Positions 48,123 to 55,911 of a DNA stretch of 64,000 nt are shown piece by piece. A program made the translations under genes and the position numbers. How positions within the stretch are numbered: the stretch's first letter is position 1; the number at the start of each line of letters is the position of its first letter. This DNA comes from Actinomycetales bacterium (GTDB lineage: Bacteria; Actinomycetota; Actinomycetes; S36-B12; UBA5976): the NCBI GenBank assembly GCA_027484085.1, contig JAIXQF010000004.1, positions 836,162-900,161 on the forward strand, given 5' to 3'. The notes beneath the pieces were generated by a model, which was given only the letters and a program-made list of their open reading frames with translations, did not search any database and was not told where the DNA came from.

Positions 48123-49498
48123 ACCGCGTCGGATTTTGTCGAAAGATTGAATCCTTCGATCGATAGTGGCGCTACTTGAGATCTAGAGAACCAGTCGGCC
48201 CATTCTCTCGGTAGACAAGGAACGGTACTTCCAGCATCGATAACCCGAGACAACATGTCAATTGGTGATTCATTAAACCTGAAGTTGTTCGTTGCCCCAA
48301 TGATTTCTCCGCCTGAAACCACATAGACTCCGTCCCGAGTGAGGCCAGTAAGTAGAAGATTCTGCGGATCTACTTCACGGATGTACCAAAGGCACGTAAC
48401 CAATAATCCATCGCCCATACGGCTAGCTAAATCTGTCAGTGATCCGTGCCCTTGCGAATCAACTAGGGAAATATTCTCGGCCAGGGGAGTGAATGGCAGT
48501 TTTGCTTCTAGAGCTGCATGCCGACTGCTACCCAATGCGGTGAGGACACCATTTGAGATTAACTCGGAGCGACCAATCTCTAATCCGGTATCAAATGCGC
48601 TTCCTAAAGCTGATGAACCTAAATTAACGACATGATCAAAAGTTTCTATCCCTGCCAAAGTTGGATCAGTAGCAAGTGTTAAATTTCGGGCAGAGAGCCG
48701 TTCACCAACTCGAGTGCCCCCTTTAATGTTTGAAAAGGCACTACGTCCTTCAGCAGCATCACGCGCAGCTGAACTCCAAAGCAGGTAGATCATTAAGTCG
48801 GAAACTGCACTTGGCGACAAAGTCACGCAGTGACGTCCCGCTTCTGTATCTATTTGGTTAAGTTGAATATCAAGTTTTGCGGTCACTTCTGCCAAGTGTG
48901 AGTTGGTGTTTACATCTAGGAGGGAAGTGCCACCTTGACCGGACCAAGCAGACCTCTTTCGATCGTGACTCTTAGCGCACAACTCGAATCGACTTGATCG
49001 CTCTGAATACCTCATTCGGGTACCGCTTGAAGTTCCAACATAAGTTGTATCTAGCGATTGCTCGGCATATCCAAAGAACTGCATATCTGACTGAGCAAAA
49101 ACTTCTGAGAGCCCACTTGTAACATGTCCAATCTCTGCAACGTCAAGGGAAGTAGCAGGTTCATGGAAATCGCTATGTGCAGGACCTGTTACCAATTCCA
49201 TGGCATCAACGGATGGCCCAGCAGATTTTGCTGACGCTTGACTTGCGAAAACTAAGTCCTCCACATCTTCACGACTGCGGATCTGACCGCTGGACATTCC
49301 ACTGGCGACTCCACCAGGAGCAGACACAAAGGCAGAGATTGCTAGCGTCTGATCAATTGAGTCCCCGTTAGTCGTGAGAACCGAATTCGCCCACCTTAAA
49401 TTGTTTGAGGCACTATTGCCGCCGATTACGACGCCACCATCTTTGCCGAGTAGTTCGAGAGCAATTTCTACCGCCTCTGGTAATGAAACTTTGCTCAT
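48119..49498 (-). CDS. tldE: TldE/PmbA-family metalloprotease subunit
   Basis: Non-catalytic partner of the TldD/TldE heterodimeric protease. The 459-residue protein has the PmbA/TldE layout: VEIALELLGKDGGVVIGGN at the start, RWANSVLTTNGDS, CVTLSPSAVSDLMIYLLWSSAA, and the C-terminal GLTRDGVYVVSGGEIIGATNNFRFNESP. It lacks the HExxxH site of its partner. It overlaps tldD by 4 bases, so the two are translated together. The natural substrate in actinobacteria is unknown; in E. coli the complex processes a microcin and CcdA. Confidence 0.9.
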   Translation of the reverse strand: MSKVSLPEAVEIALELLGKDGGVVIGGNSASNNLRWANSVLTTNGDSIDQTLAISAFVSAPGGVASGMSSGQIRSREDVEDLVFASQASAKSAGPSVDAMELVTGPAHSDFHEPATSLDVAEIGHVTSGLSEVFAQSDMQFFGYAEQSLDTTYVGTSSGTRMRYSERSSRFELCAKSHDRKRSAWSGQGGTSLLDVNTNSHLAEVTAKLDIQLNQIDTEAGRHCVTLSPSAVSDLMIYLLWSSAARDAAEGRSAFSNIKGGTRVGERLSARNLTLATDPTLAGIETFDHVVNLGSSALGSAFDTGLEIGRSELISNGVLTALGSSRHAALEAKLPFTPLAENISLVDSQGHGSLTDLASRMGDGLLVTCLWYIREVDPQNLLLTGLTRDGVYVVSGGEIIGATNNFRFNESPIDMLSRVIDAGSTVPCLPREWADWFSRSQVAPLSIEGFNLSTKSDAV

Positions 49499-50991
49499 TT
49501 GGAACTCTCATCTCGGGTGTTTAGAACGTTCACTTGGGTAAATGTTGCAGATGGACAACCATGACTCACGGGTGCTACTTGCCCCGGTTGCCCTTTGCCG
49601 CAATTAAGCGCGCCACCTAAGAGGTAGGTACTCGGTCCACCTATCTGTCGCATGGAGGCCCAAAAATCGGGCGTTCTCGATTGGTAGGCAACATCTTTAA
49701 GCTGGCCAACAATCTTGCCATTCTTGATTTCGTGAAACCTTTGTCCAGTGAACTGAAAGTTGAATCGCTGCATGTCGATTGACCAAGATTTGTCCCCAAC
49801 AATGTAGATCCCAGACTCGACATTAGAAATCAAATCATTTGTAGACAGATCCTCAACTCCAGGTTGCAAAGAAACGTTAGGCATTCTCTGGATTGGGGAG
49901 TGAAGTGCGGAGTCAGCAAAGGCGCAGCCATTTGAGCGCTCCATGTTGATCTTGCTCGCAATTGATCTATCTGTCTGATAGCCAACCAATACACCGTCTT
50001 TTATCAGGTCCCACTTCTGTGCAGCGACACCTTCGTCATCGAAACCAACTGTTGAAAGGCCGTGATCTGCAGTTCTGTCTCCAGTCACATTCATTATGGG
50101 TGAGCCGTATTTGAATGACCCCAACTTGTCGATGGTTGCGAAAGATGTTCCGGCGTAGTTTGCTTCGTAACCAAGCGCGCGGTCTAGCTCAGTAGCGTGC
50201 CCGATTGACTCGTGAATAGTTAGCCAAAGATTCGTTGGATCGATCACTAGATCCCAAGCACCTGGTGTTACTGATGGAGACTTAGTTTTCTCGTCCAAGT
50301 AATCAGGTATGCGCGAGATTTCAGAATCCCAGTCCCAGCCAGTGCCAGTTAGGTACTCCCAACCTCGACCTGCAGGTGGGGCACAGGTTCGCATGTCTTC
50401 GAAACCGGAATCACTAACGTGTATTGCAGTTAGCGCGGCTGAGATTCGATCACGTTGCTGCGAAATCTCGTTTCCGACTAAATCGGAATAGAAAGTCTGA
50501 TCCCGACCCATTGCGATGTTGCTCTCAATGTGGCTAACAATCGCTGATGCAGAAACTTTAGAATTCCAACCCTGCAAGAAATTAATAATTTCAGACTCAG
50601 TCTTTTCAAAAGCGTCAATTTCTATTGGCAACTTCCAAGATTGTCGCCCATGAACCGGTTCATCAGCCAAAACCACATCATCTGAAAGCACCTTCGAACT
50701 GAGTATGGCAATTTGCACTGCGCGCTTTGCAGCATCAACTGCGGCTTCGATCGAGATTTCAGTTGTCGCAGCAAATCCCCACGCCCCAGAATGCAGAACT
50801 CGAACGCTGAGCGCGACATTGGATTCCGAACCGATGTTCTCGACAGCGCCGTCTCGCAAGGAAACACCTCGTGAATCGTGTTTGGCTAGGCGAAACTGGG
50901 CAACTGTAGCTCCTGAGCTAGACGCCGTTTCAAGGGCAGCCGCTGACAGCACTTCAGGTGCAGAAGTATTCGGAATTTTAATCATTTTCAT
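49495..50991 (-). CDS. tldD: TldD metalloprotease catalytic subunit
   Basis: Zinc protease subunit, 498 residues. The active site is visible as LTIHESIGHATELDRALG (HExxxH), with the family elements VSLRDGAVENIGSESNVALSVRVL, AGTSFATIDKLGSFKYGSP, STVGFDDEGVAAQKWDLIKDGVLVGYQTDR and a C-terminal Cys in VSHGCPSATF. ATG 50991 with AGAAAG just before it is preferred over the adjacent TTG; ATG 50985 is a third option. No small candidate peptide substrate gene was found beside the pair. Confidence 0.92.
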   Translation of the reverse strand: MKMIKIPNTSAPEVLSAAALETASSSGATVAQFRLAKHDSRGVSLRDGAVENIGSESNVALSVRVLHSGAWGFAATTEISIEAAVDAAKRAVQIAILSSKVLSDDVVLADEPVHGRQSWKLPIEIDAFEKTESEIINFLQGWNSKVSASAIVSHIESNIAMGRDQTFYSDLVGNEISQQRDRISAALTAIHVSDSGFEDMRTCAPPAGRGWEYLTGTGWDWDSEISRIPDYLDEKTKSPSVTPGAWDLVIDPTNLWLTIHESIGHATELDRALGYEANYAGTSFATIDKLGSFKYGSPIMNVTGDRTADHGLSTVGFDDEGVAAQKWDLIKDGVLVGYQTDRSIASKINMERSNGCAFADSALHSPIQRMPNVSLQPGVEDLSTNDLISNVESGIYIVGDKSWSIDMQRFNFQFTGQRFHEIKNGKIVGQLKDVAYQSRTPDFWASMRQIGGPSTYLLGGALNCGKGQPGQVAPVSHGCPSATFTQVNVLNTRDESSK

Positions 50992-51041
50992 CAAGCTTTC
51001 TAAGTTCTTTAACCCTAGCCATACTTCACATCTCCAAGCGG

Positions 51042-51047
51042 TAGCCT
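51042..51047 (+). promoter_or_regulatory. -10 hexamer of a putative leaderless fabG promoter
   Basis: TAGCCT, 6 bases, then fabG ATG 51054. It lies in the 62-base divergent region shared with tldD. Confidence 0.58.
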
Positions 51048-51053
51048 TAACTC

Positions 51054-51758
51054 ATGGCAAAAGTTGTGTTGGTAACAGGTGGAAACCGCGGAATTGGGCT
51101 ATCGATAGCCCGCAAATTCGAGGCTTTAGGCGATTTGGTTGTTGTAACTAGTCGAAGTGGCGAACCAATCGATGGGCTGCATGTAGTCCAATGTGATGTG
51201 ACCAGCACAGAGAGTGTGGATGCGGCATTTTCGACAATTGAGGAAAAGTTTGGCCCAGTAGAGGTGGCAATCGCAAATGCCGGTATCACTAAGGACAAGT
51301 TGCTGGTTCGCATGTCAGATGAAGACATTGACGACGTTCTTAACACGAATTTAGTGGGAGCCATTCGAGTGGCCCGTAGAGCAACCAGGTCGATGACGCA
51401 GGCTCGAAGCGGTCGCATAATTTTTGTATCAAGCGTTGTCGCCCTCATGGGATCTGCCGGGCAAGTGAATTACGCTGCCTCAAAGTCGGGATTAGTTGGG
51501 GCTGCTCGATCGTTAGCTCGGGAAATCGGATCACGCGGTGTAACAATCAATGTCGTCGCTCCAGGCTTCATCGATACCGACATGACTGCTGAACTTTCCG
51601 AGGACCGTAAGGCTCAGATCGTTGGCAATATTCCGTTGTCTCGCTATGGGTCTAGTTCTGAAGTCGCTGATGCTGTGGCATTTTTGGCTTCAGCCGAGGC
51701 TGGTTACATAACAGGCGCTGTCATTCCTGTTGATGGTGGCCTAGGTATGGGACACTAG
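51054..51758 (+). CDS. fabG: 3-oxoacyl-ACP reductase
   Basis: NADPH-dependent reduction of 3-oxoacyl-ACP in type II fatty acid synthesis. The 234-residue SDR protein shows VLVTGGNRGIGLSIARKFE, NAGITKDKLLVRM, SSVVALMGSAGQVNYAASKSG (catalytic Ser, Tyr, Lys) and VAPGFIDTDMTAEL. It lies 6 bases before fabI, the same order as fabG1-inhA in mycobacteria. Confidence 0.95.
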   Translation: MAKVVLVTGGNRGIGLSIARKFEALGDLVVVTSRSGEPIDGLHVVQCDVTSTESVDAAFSTIEEKFGPVEVAIANAGITKDKLLVRMSDEDIDDVLNTNLVGAIRVARRATRSMTQARSGRIIFVSSVVALMGSAGQVNYAASKSGLVGAARSLAREIGSRGVTINVVAPGFIDTDMTAELSEDRKAQIVGNIPLSRYGSSSEVADAVAFLASAEAGYITGAVIPVDGGLGMGH

Positions 51759-51764
51759 AGCATC

Positions 51765-52538
51765 ATGGGAATTCTTGAAGGCAAGAACTTATTAGTAACA
51801 GGCGTCCTCACCGATTCGTCGATTGCATTTCATGTGGCTCGGTTAGCCCAGGAGCAAGGTGCCAATGTGGTACTTACTTCTTTCGGTAGAGCTGCGGGAC
51901 TAACTAAGCGAATTGCTGGTCGACTACCTAACGAAGCACCGATTGTGCAACTTGATGTCACAAATAAAGATGATCTCGACAACTTAGCTGCCGCTGTTTC
52001 CGAGCATGTTCCTCATTTAGACGGTGTACTGCATTCGATTGCTTTCGCGCCAGAGGCTGCACTTGGTGGAAATTTTCTCAACACTGAATGGGAAGATGTA
52101 AAAGTTGCCCTAGAGATCTCGGCCTTTTCCCTTAAGTCACTTGGGATGGCAACTTTGCCACTAATGCAAGAGCGCGGTGGACAACTTCTTGGATTAGATT
52201 TCGATGCGACTGTCACGTGGCCGTTTTACGACTGGATGGGTGTTTCCAAGGCAGCTCTTGAATCAACTTGTAGGTATCTAGCAAGAGACCTTGGCCCCAA
52301 GAATGTTCGCGTTAACTTGATCGCGGCCGGACCTCTCTACACAACTGCAGCCAAAGGGATCCCCGGCTTTGACGAGTTTGGACCGATGTGGCAACGTCGT
52401 GCGCCAATTGGTTGGGATACCTCTGACCCAGTCCCAACTGCGAAAGCTTGCATCGCGATGTTCTCTGATTGGTTCCCAGCTACGACTGGAGAAATCATTC
52501 ACGTTGATGGCGGCGTACACAGCCAGGGTGGTCCGTAA
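51765..52538 (+). CDS. fabI: Enoyl-ACP reductase (FabI/InhA type)
   Basis: NADH-dependent last reduction of the fatty-acid elongation cycle. The 257 residues have the FabI glycine motif LLVTGVLTDSSIAFHVARLAQEQGA, HSIAFAPEAAL, and the Y-x6-K catalytic pair in FYDWMGVSKAALE. RVNLIAAGPLYTTAAKGIPGF marks the substrate-binding loop and IIHVDGGVHS the end. The sequence around the substrate loop is InhA-like. It is convergent with the next gene at a 3-base gap. Confidence 0.95.
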   Translation: MGILEGKNLLVTGVLTDSSIAFHVARLAQEQGANVVLTSFGRAAGLTKRIAGRLPNEAPIVQLDVTNKDDLDNLAAAVSEHVPHLDGVLHSIAFAPEAALGGNFLNTEWEDVKVALEISAFSLKSLGMATLPLMQERGGQLLGLDFDATVTWPFYDWMGVSKAALESTCRYLARDLGPKNVRVNLIAAGPLYTTAAKGIPGFDEFGPMWQRRAPIGWDTSDPVPTAKACIAMFSDWFPATTGEIIHVDGGVHSQGGP

Positions 52539-52541
52539 GAA

Positions 52542-53234
52542 TTACGCAGTTATGACTGACTGCAGGACGGTTCGGCTTTCGCGAACCAGTTGCTCAAGCA
52601 CTTGAATTCTTCTTTTATCAATACTCGGACTGTGCATGGCTATTGAACTTGATATGGCACCTCGAGCAACTATCCAGATCCTGGCAGCAAGTTCGATGGC
52701 ATCTACGCTTCGTTGGGTCAGGTGTGGTGGAAGATGCAGGGTTCGGAAAGATTCCAAAGCAGACACAATCTCGGCGTCGTCGCCAACCAGTTCACTTGCA
52801 GATAACTGATCAACTGAACTAGAAATACTTTCAGTGAGCCGACGTTTGCTTTGACTTAAGTCATAGTGCAGCACGTTGTTCGTTTCCGCGATTAACACCC
52901 AGTTGTCTTGCAAAGTTTGGCAAAGTAGGTGATCTCTATCAATTGCAACAACACCAACACTTCGATCAATTTTGCTTAGGACGCTGATTGCCACTCCGGC
53001 TGGATCGCCATCTATTGGCAGCCCAACAGCAACTGGCTGGGACTTGGCTGCAACTTGCCCAACAAGATCCAACCATGAGGATTTCTCAACAAGCGAAGCA
53101 TTGAGATCGATTTCTATCTCCAGGTGATTTGTGATGGTCTCGATGGCATTGGCTGCGTCCGTTACCGATACGAAACCAACCTTTGTGGCATTTAGCCATA
53201 GGCCAATCAGCACAGCTGGGGGCAAAGCATGCAT
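52542..53234 (-). CDS. Conserved protein of unknown function
   Basis: 230 residues, predicted soluble, no motif that I can tie to a known activity. The N-terminus MHALPPAVLIGLWLNATKVGFVSVTDAANAI resembles, from memory, a family of actinobacterial hypothetical proteins beginning HALPPxVLLGLW-NA; I cannot verify this. A central segment AVGLPIDGDPAGVAISVL is Gly/Pro rich, and the C-terminal half is helical (LTQRSVDAIELAARIWIVARGAISSS, RRIQVLEQLVRESRTVLQSV). It is divergent from the lone ABC ATPase gene (59-base gap). The gene is intact, in normal codon usage. Confidence 0.75.
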   Translation of the reverse strand: MHALPPAVLIGLWLNATKVGFVSVTDAANAIETITNHLEIEIDLNASLVEKSSWLDLVGQVAAKSQPVAVGLPIDGDPAGVAISVLSKIDRSVGVVAIDRDHLLCQTLQDNWVLIAETNNVLHYDLSQSKRRLTESISSSVDQLSASELVGDDAEIVSALESFRTLHLPPHLTQRSVDAIELAARIWIVARGAISSSIAMHSPSIDKRRIQVLEQLVRESRTVLQSVITA

Positions 53235-53281
53235 GACTGAAATCTTGTTACCTTACGGGAGTGTTGTAGAGGTTCTAGAGG

Positions 53282-53287
53282 TAGATT
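53282..53287 (+). promoter_or_regulatory. -10 hexamer of a putative leaderless ABC ATPase promoter
   Basis: TAGATT, 6 bases, then GTG 53294, in the divergent region with the unknown protein gene. Confidence 0.55.
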
Positions 53288-53293
53288 ACTCGT

Positions 53294-54106
53294 GTGTCAG
53301 AGATTTTGAACCTGCAGGACGTAACGGTCAGGCGTGGGTCCACAGAAATTCTCAGTCACGTCTCCTGGAATGTTGCTCTTGGACAGCGCTGGATCGTAAT
53401 GGGATCCAATGGTGCTGGAAAGACCACTCTGATGCAGATCTGTTCTGGGTTTATGCATCCCACCACAGGAACAGCGCACATACTTGGATATGAATTAGGA
53501 AAAACGGATGTGCGGGAATTGCGAACGCTTGTCGGCATTTCTAGTGCTGCCATCGTTGCTTTGTTGCCCCCCGAGGAAACCGTCTTAGATAGCATTCTCA
53601 CTTCTGCCTACGGCATTTCTGGGCGATGGCGCGAACGGTATGACCAGGTTGATAGAGATCGTGCTCACGCTCTAATGCAAGATTGGGGACTGACTAACTT
53701 TGCAGGTCGGCGAATTGGAAATCTTTCGGAAGGAGAGCGAAAGCGAGTTCAAATCGCCAGAGCACTTATGTGTGATCCAGAGTTGCTGATTCTTGATGAG
53801 CCAGCTGCCGGTCTTGACGTTGGAGGTCGCGAGGATTTGGTAGCCCGCCTTGCACAGTTAGCAGCTGACGAGAATTCACCAAGTTTGGTCCTAGTTACAC
53901 ACCACGTTGAGGAAATACCACCAAACTTTACACACGCTTTGCTTTTGAAGTCTGGCAAAGTGTCAGCTCAAGGTCCACTTGCCAATGTGATTGCCAGCGA
54001 CCCAATGTCCGAAGCATTCGGCGTTCCATTGGATGTTGAATTTGGTGAGCAAAGATGGCACGCGCAAGGGCGTATCCCAAGTCGCGGGCGCCGAGCGAAG
54101 TCTTAG
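53294..54106 (+). CDS. Lone ABC-type ATPase
   Basis: 270-residue ABC ATPase with Walker A VMGSNGAGKTTLMQICSG, signature NLSEGERKRVQIARALM (E replacing the second G), Walker B LLILDEPAAGLDVGG and switch VTHHVEEIPPNFTHALLL. No permease gene is adjacent. The HVEEIPP segment is typical of a ModF/YlmA-like soluble subgroup. In mycobacteria an equivalent ATPase lies between serB2 and a NUDIX-like gene; here the NUDIX-like gene is next but serB is not. Function unassigned. Confidence 0.88.
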   Translation: MSEILNLQDVTVRRGSTEILSHVSWNVALGQRWIVMGSNGAGKTTLMQICSGFMHPTTGTAHILGYELGKTDVRELRTLVGISSAAIVALLPPEETVLDSILTSAYGISGRWRERYDQVDRDRAHALMQDWGLTNFAGRRIGNLSEGERKRVQIARALMCDPELLILDEPAAGLDVGGREDLVARLAQLAADENSPSLVLVTHHVEEIPPNFTHALLLKSGKVSAQGPLANVIASDPMSEAFGVPLDVEFGEQRWHAQGRIPSRGRRAKS

Positions 54107-54139
54107 TTCGAATAGCGAGCAAGTTGGTGTCAGCATTGA

Positions 54140-54145
54140 CATAAT
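54140..54145 (+). promoter_or_regulatory. Possible -10 hexamer before the DUF4916 gene
   Basis: CATAAT, then GAAGGC, then GTG 54152. It fits the 6-base leaderless spacing, but the first base departs from TANNNT and GAAGG could be a close ribosome site. Confidence 0.35.
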
Positions 54146-54151
54146 GAAGGC

Positions 54152-54688
54152 GTGACGGACATTACAGACGTGCAATCAACTTGGCTAACTGCCGATGACC
54201 TAGCACAGATTCGTGAGCGACTACCTATTGTGTATGTCGATGCTATTCCAGTTCGTGTTGATGATTCTGGTCGCGTAATAAAAATTGGCCTGCTTTTGCG
54301 GGGTAGGCCCGATGGTTCCATCAGTCGAGCGGTGATTTCTGGTCGAGTGCTTTATGGCGAACGAATTCGAGAGGCCCTGCTGCGCCACATCGAGAAGGAT
54401 CTAGGGTCCGTCGCGTTACCTCAGATTCCGCCAAACCCAGCGCCGTTTACAGTTGCCGAATATTTCCCGGATCCTGAGGTTTCAGGATTCTATGACCCGC
54501 GACAGCACGCGGTTTCGTTAGTTTATGTCGTGCCAGTGAAAGGTGACTGCGCACCGAGCCAGGATGCCTTGGATTTAGTTTGGCTCACACCCGCTGAAGC
54601 GATCTCGCAGAATGTTAGGGCAGAGATGACCGGTGGCCAAGATTTGTTAGTGCAACTTGCTCTGGCGCACGTCGGCGCGCTTTCTTAG
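54152..54688 (+). CDS. DUF4916 protein, degenerate NUDIX fold
   Basis: 178 residues resembling the actinobacterial DUF4916/NUDIX-like family. The segment GRVLYGERIREALLRHIEKDLG occupies the NUDIX-box position, but the catalytic REUxEE core reads R-H-I-E-K-D, so metal-dependent hydrolysis is doubtful. Other landmarks: IVYVDAIPVRVDDSGRVIKIGLLLRG at the start, VAEYFPDPEVSGFYDPRQHAVSLVYVVPV in the centre and WLTPAEAI near the end. It sits between the lone ATPase and a catalytically intact NUDIX gene (13 bases later). Role unknown. Confidence 0.85.
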   Translation: MTDITDVQSTWLTADDLAQIRERLPIVYVDAIPVRVDDSGRVIKIGLLLRGRPDGSISRAVISGRVLYGERIREALLRHIEKDLGSVALPQIPPNPAPFTVAEYFPDPEVSGFYDPRQHAVSLVYVVPVKGDCAPSQDALDLVWLTPAEAISQNVRAEMTGGQDLLVQLALAHVGALS

Positions 54689-54701
54689 GAATCTGGATTA
54701 A

Positions 54702-55175
54702 ATGGCTGAGAGAGATGGTGATGGTTGGGTTGACTGCCAGTGCGGCGCTCGACACTGGGGACGTTTCGGTGCAGCAGGCGTAGTGCTCCTAGATCCACAA
54801 TCAAAATCAATTTTGATGCAGTTGCGCGCCGAGTGGACGCATGGCGGTCGGGTCTGGGGGATTCCTGGCGGCGCACGGGATTCACATGAGACACCAATTG
54901 AGTCTGCACTGCGTGAAATGTCGGAAGAACTATCGATTCATCCAGACTTAGTTGAAGTCGTCCACGACAACATGTGGGCAGATCATGCTGATTGGAGCTA
55001 CCACACGGTTATTGCACTGGCGTCTAGAGAGATTGAGTTTCAAGTAAATGAAGAAGCTGAGCTTGCTGAATGGGTAGAGTTTGCGAAAGTTTCCGAACTA
55101 GATTTACATCCGGGATTTGCATCGAATTGGTCAGATATTCTCAATGCGATTGAAGACGTACTCGCCAAATACTAG
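54702..55175 (+). CDS. NUDIX hydrolase
   Basis: 157 residues with an intact NUDIX box, GGARDSHETPIESALREMSEEL (G-x5-E-x7-REMSEE), preceded by VWGIPGG. The N-terminus WVDCQCGARHWGRFGAAGVVLL is a Cys-containing extension seen in related actinobacterial proteins. Likely cleaves a nucleoside diphosphate derivative; substrate unknown. It follows the degenerate NUDIX gene closely. Its stop overlaps the stop of trmB (CTAG) on the opposite strand. Confidence 0.92.
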   Translation: MAERDGDGWVDCQCGARHWGRFGAAGVVLLDPQSKSILMQLRAEWTHGGRVWGIPGGARDSHETPIESALREMSEELSIHPDLVEVVHDNMWADHADWSYHTVIALASREIEFQVNEEAELAEWVEFAKVSELDLHPGFASNWSDILNAIEDVLAKY

Positions 55176-55885
55176 GACTTACGAGCGCTTAGTTGCGAAA
55201 TCTTATGCTGGAGTCGCAGTGCACGTTGATGATAATTCGTAACTGGAATTTCCCAGTCGTCTAGCGTGATTGTGAATTTCCCAAACTCCTCAATAATCGA
55301 TTTGGCGGATTCAAAATAATCCTCTGCATCAGTTACAAATACGATTCGCCCCGAAGGCTTCAACAGGTTATGAGCCATTTCCAAAAGAAGCGGACTAATT
55401 AATCTCCGTTTATGGTGCCTAGCCTTGGGCCAAGGGTCCGGAAAAAGGATGTGGATTTCATCTATCGACCCAAACTGCAGCCAATTCTTGAAGACGTCCA
55501 TTCCATCACCGTGATGAGTGCAGATGTTTGTTAACTCGAGTCTGGTGGCTTCCTCGGCAACTTGGAGCAGACCAACAGTGTGGACGTCAATCGCAAGCAC
55601 ACCTATGTTGTGGTTGTTAGCGGCAAGTTTTGTGGCGTGATCTCCCATGCCGGAGCCAAAATCAATAACCACGAACTCTGTGCCTAGTTCTTGCTGCAGG
55701 CAGATTGGTCGATCAAGCTCAGAAATCTCGAATTTTGGTAACAATTCCGTCAAGGCATACTCACGCCTCGCGGACATGCGGCCATGCCGAGCATGAAATG
55801 TCCGAATGTGAGGATGTTGGGATTCCTCGACGGGTTGCGGATAGATTGGAGACTGCACATTTAAGAGTACAAGCAAAGAGCGCAT
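55172..55885 (-). CDS. trmB: tRNA (guanine-N7-)-methyltransferase
   Basis: SAM-dependent methylation of G46 in the tRNA variable loop. The 237 residues show RTFHARHGRMSARREYALTELLPKF, the SAM motif FVVIDFGSGMGDHATKLAA, and the catalytic region IHILFPDPWPKARHHKRRLISPLLLE with TDAEDYFESA. The start ATG 55885 lies within a short direct repeat 27 bases from the dapA-like start, so the divergent promoters overlap strongly. A downstream ATG in the family-typical position may also be used because the first 25 residues are poorly conserved. Confidence 0.94.
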   Translation of the reverse strand: MRSLLVLLNVQSPIYPQPVEESQHPHIRTFHARHGRMSARREYALTELLPKFEISELDRPICLQQELGTEFVVIDFGSGMGDHATKLAANNHNIGVLAIDVHTVGLLQVAEEATRLELTNICTHHGDGMDVFKNWLQFGSIDEIHILFPDPWPKARHHKRRLISPLLLEMAHNLLKPSGRIVFVTDAEDYFESAKSIIEEFGKFTITLDDWEIPVTNYHQRALRLQHKISQLSARKS

Positions 55886-55897
55886 CCAAAGAGCGCA
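55874..55897 (+). repeat. 11-bp direct repeat in the trmB / dapA-like divergent region
   Basis: CAAAGAGCGCA occurs at 55874-55884 and 55887-55897, period 13. The first copy lies at the trmB start, the second ends 14 bases before ATG 55912. Could be slippage or a tandem binding site. Confidence 0.6.
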
Positions 55898-55911
55898 AGC
55901 AAGGAGAGAAC

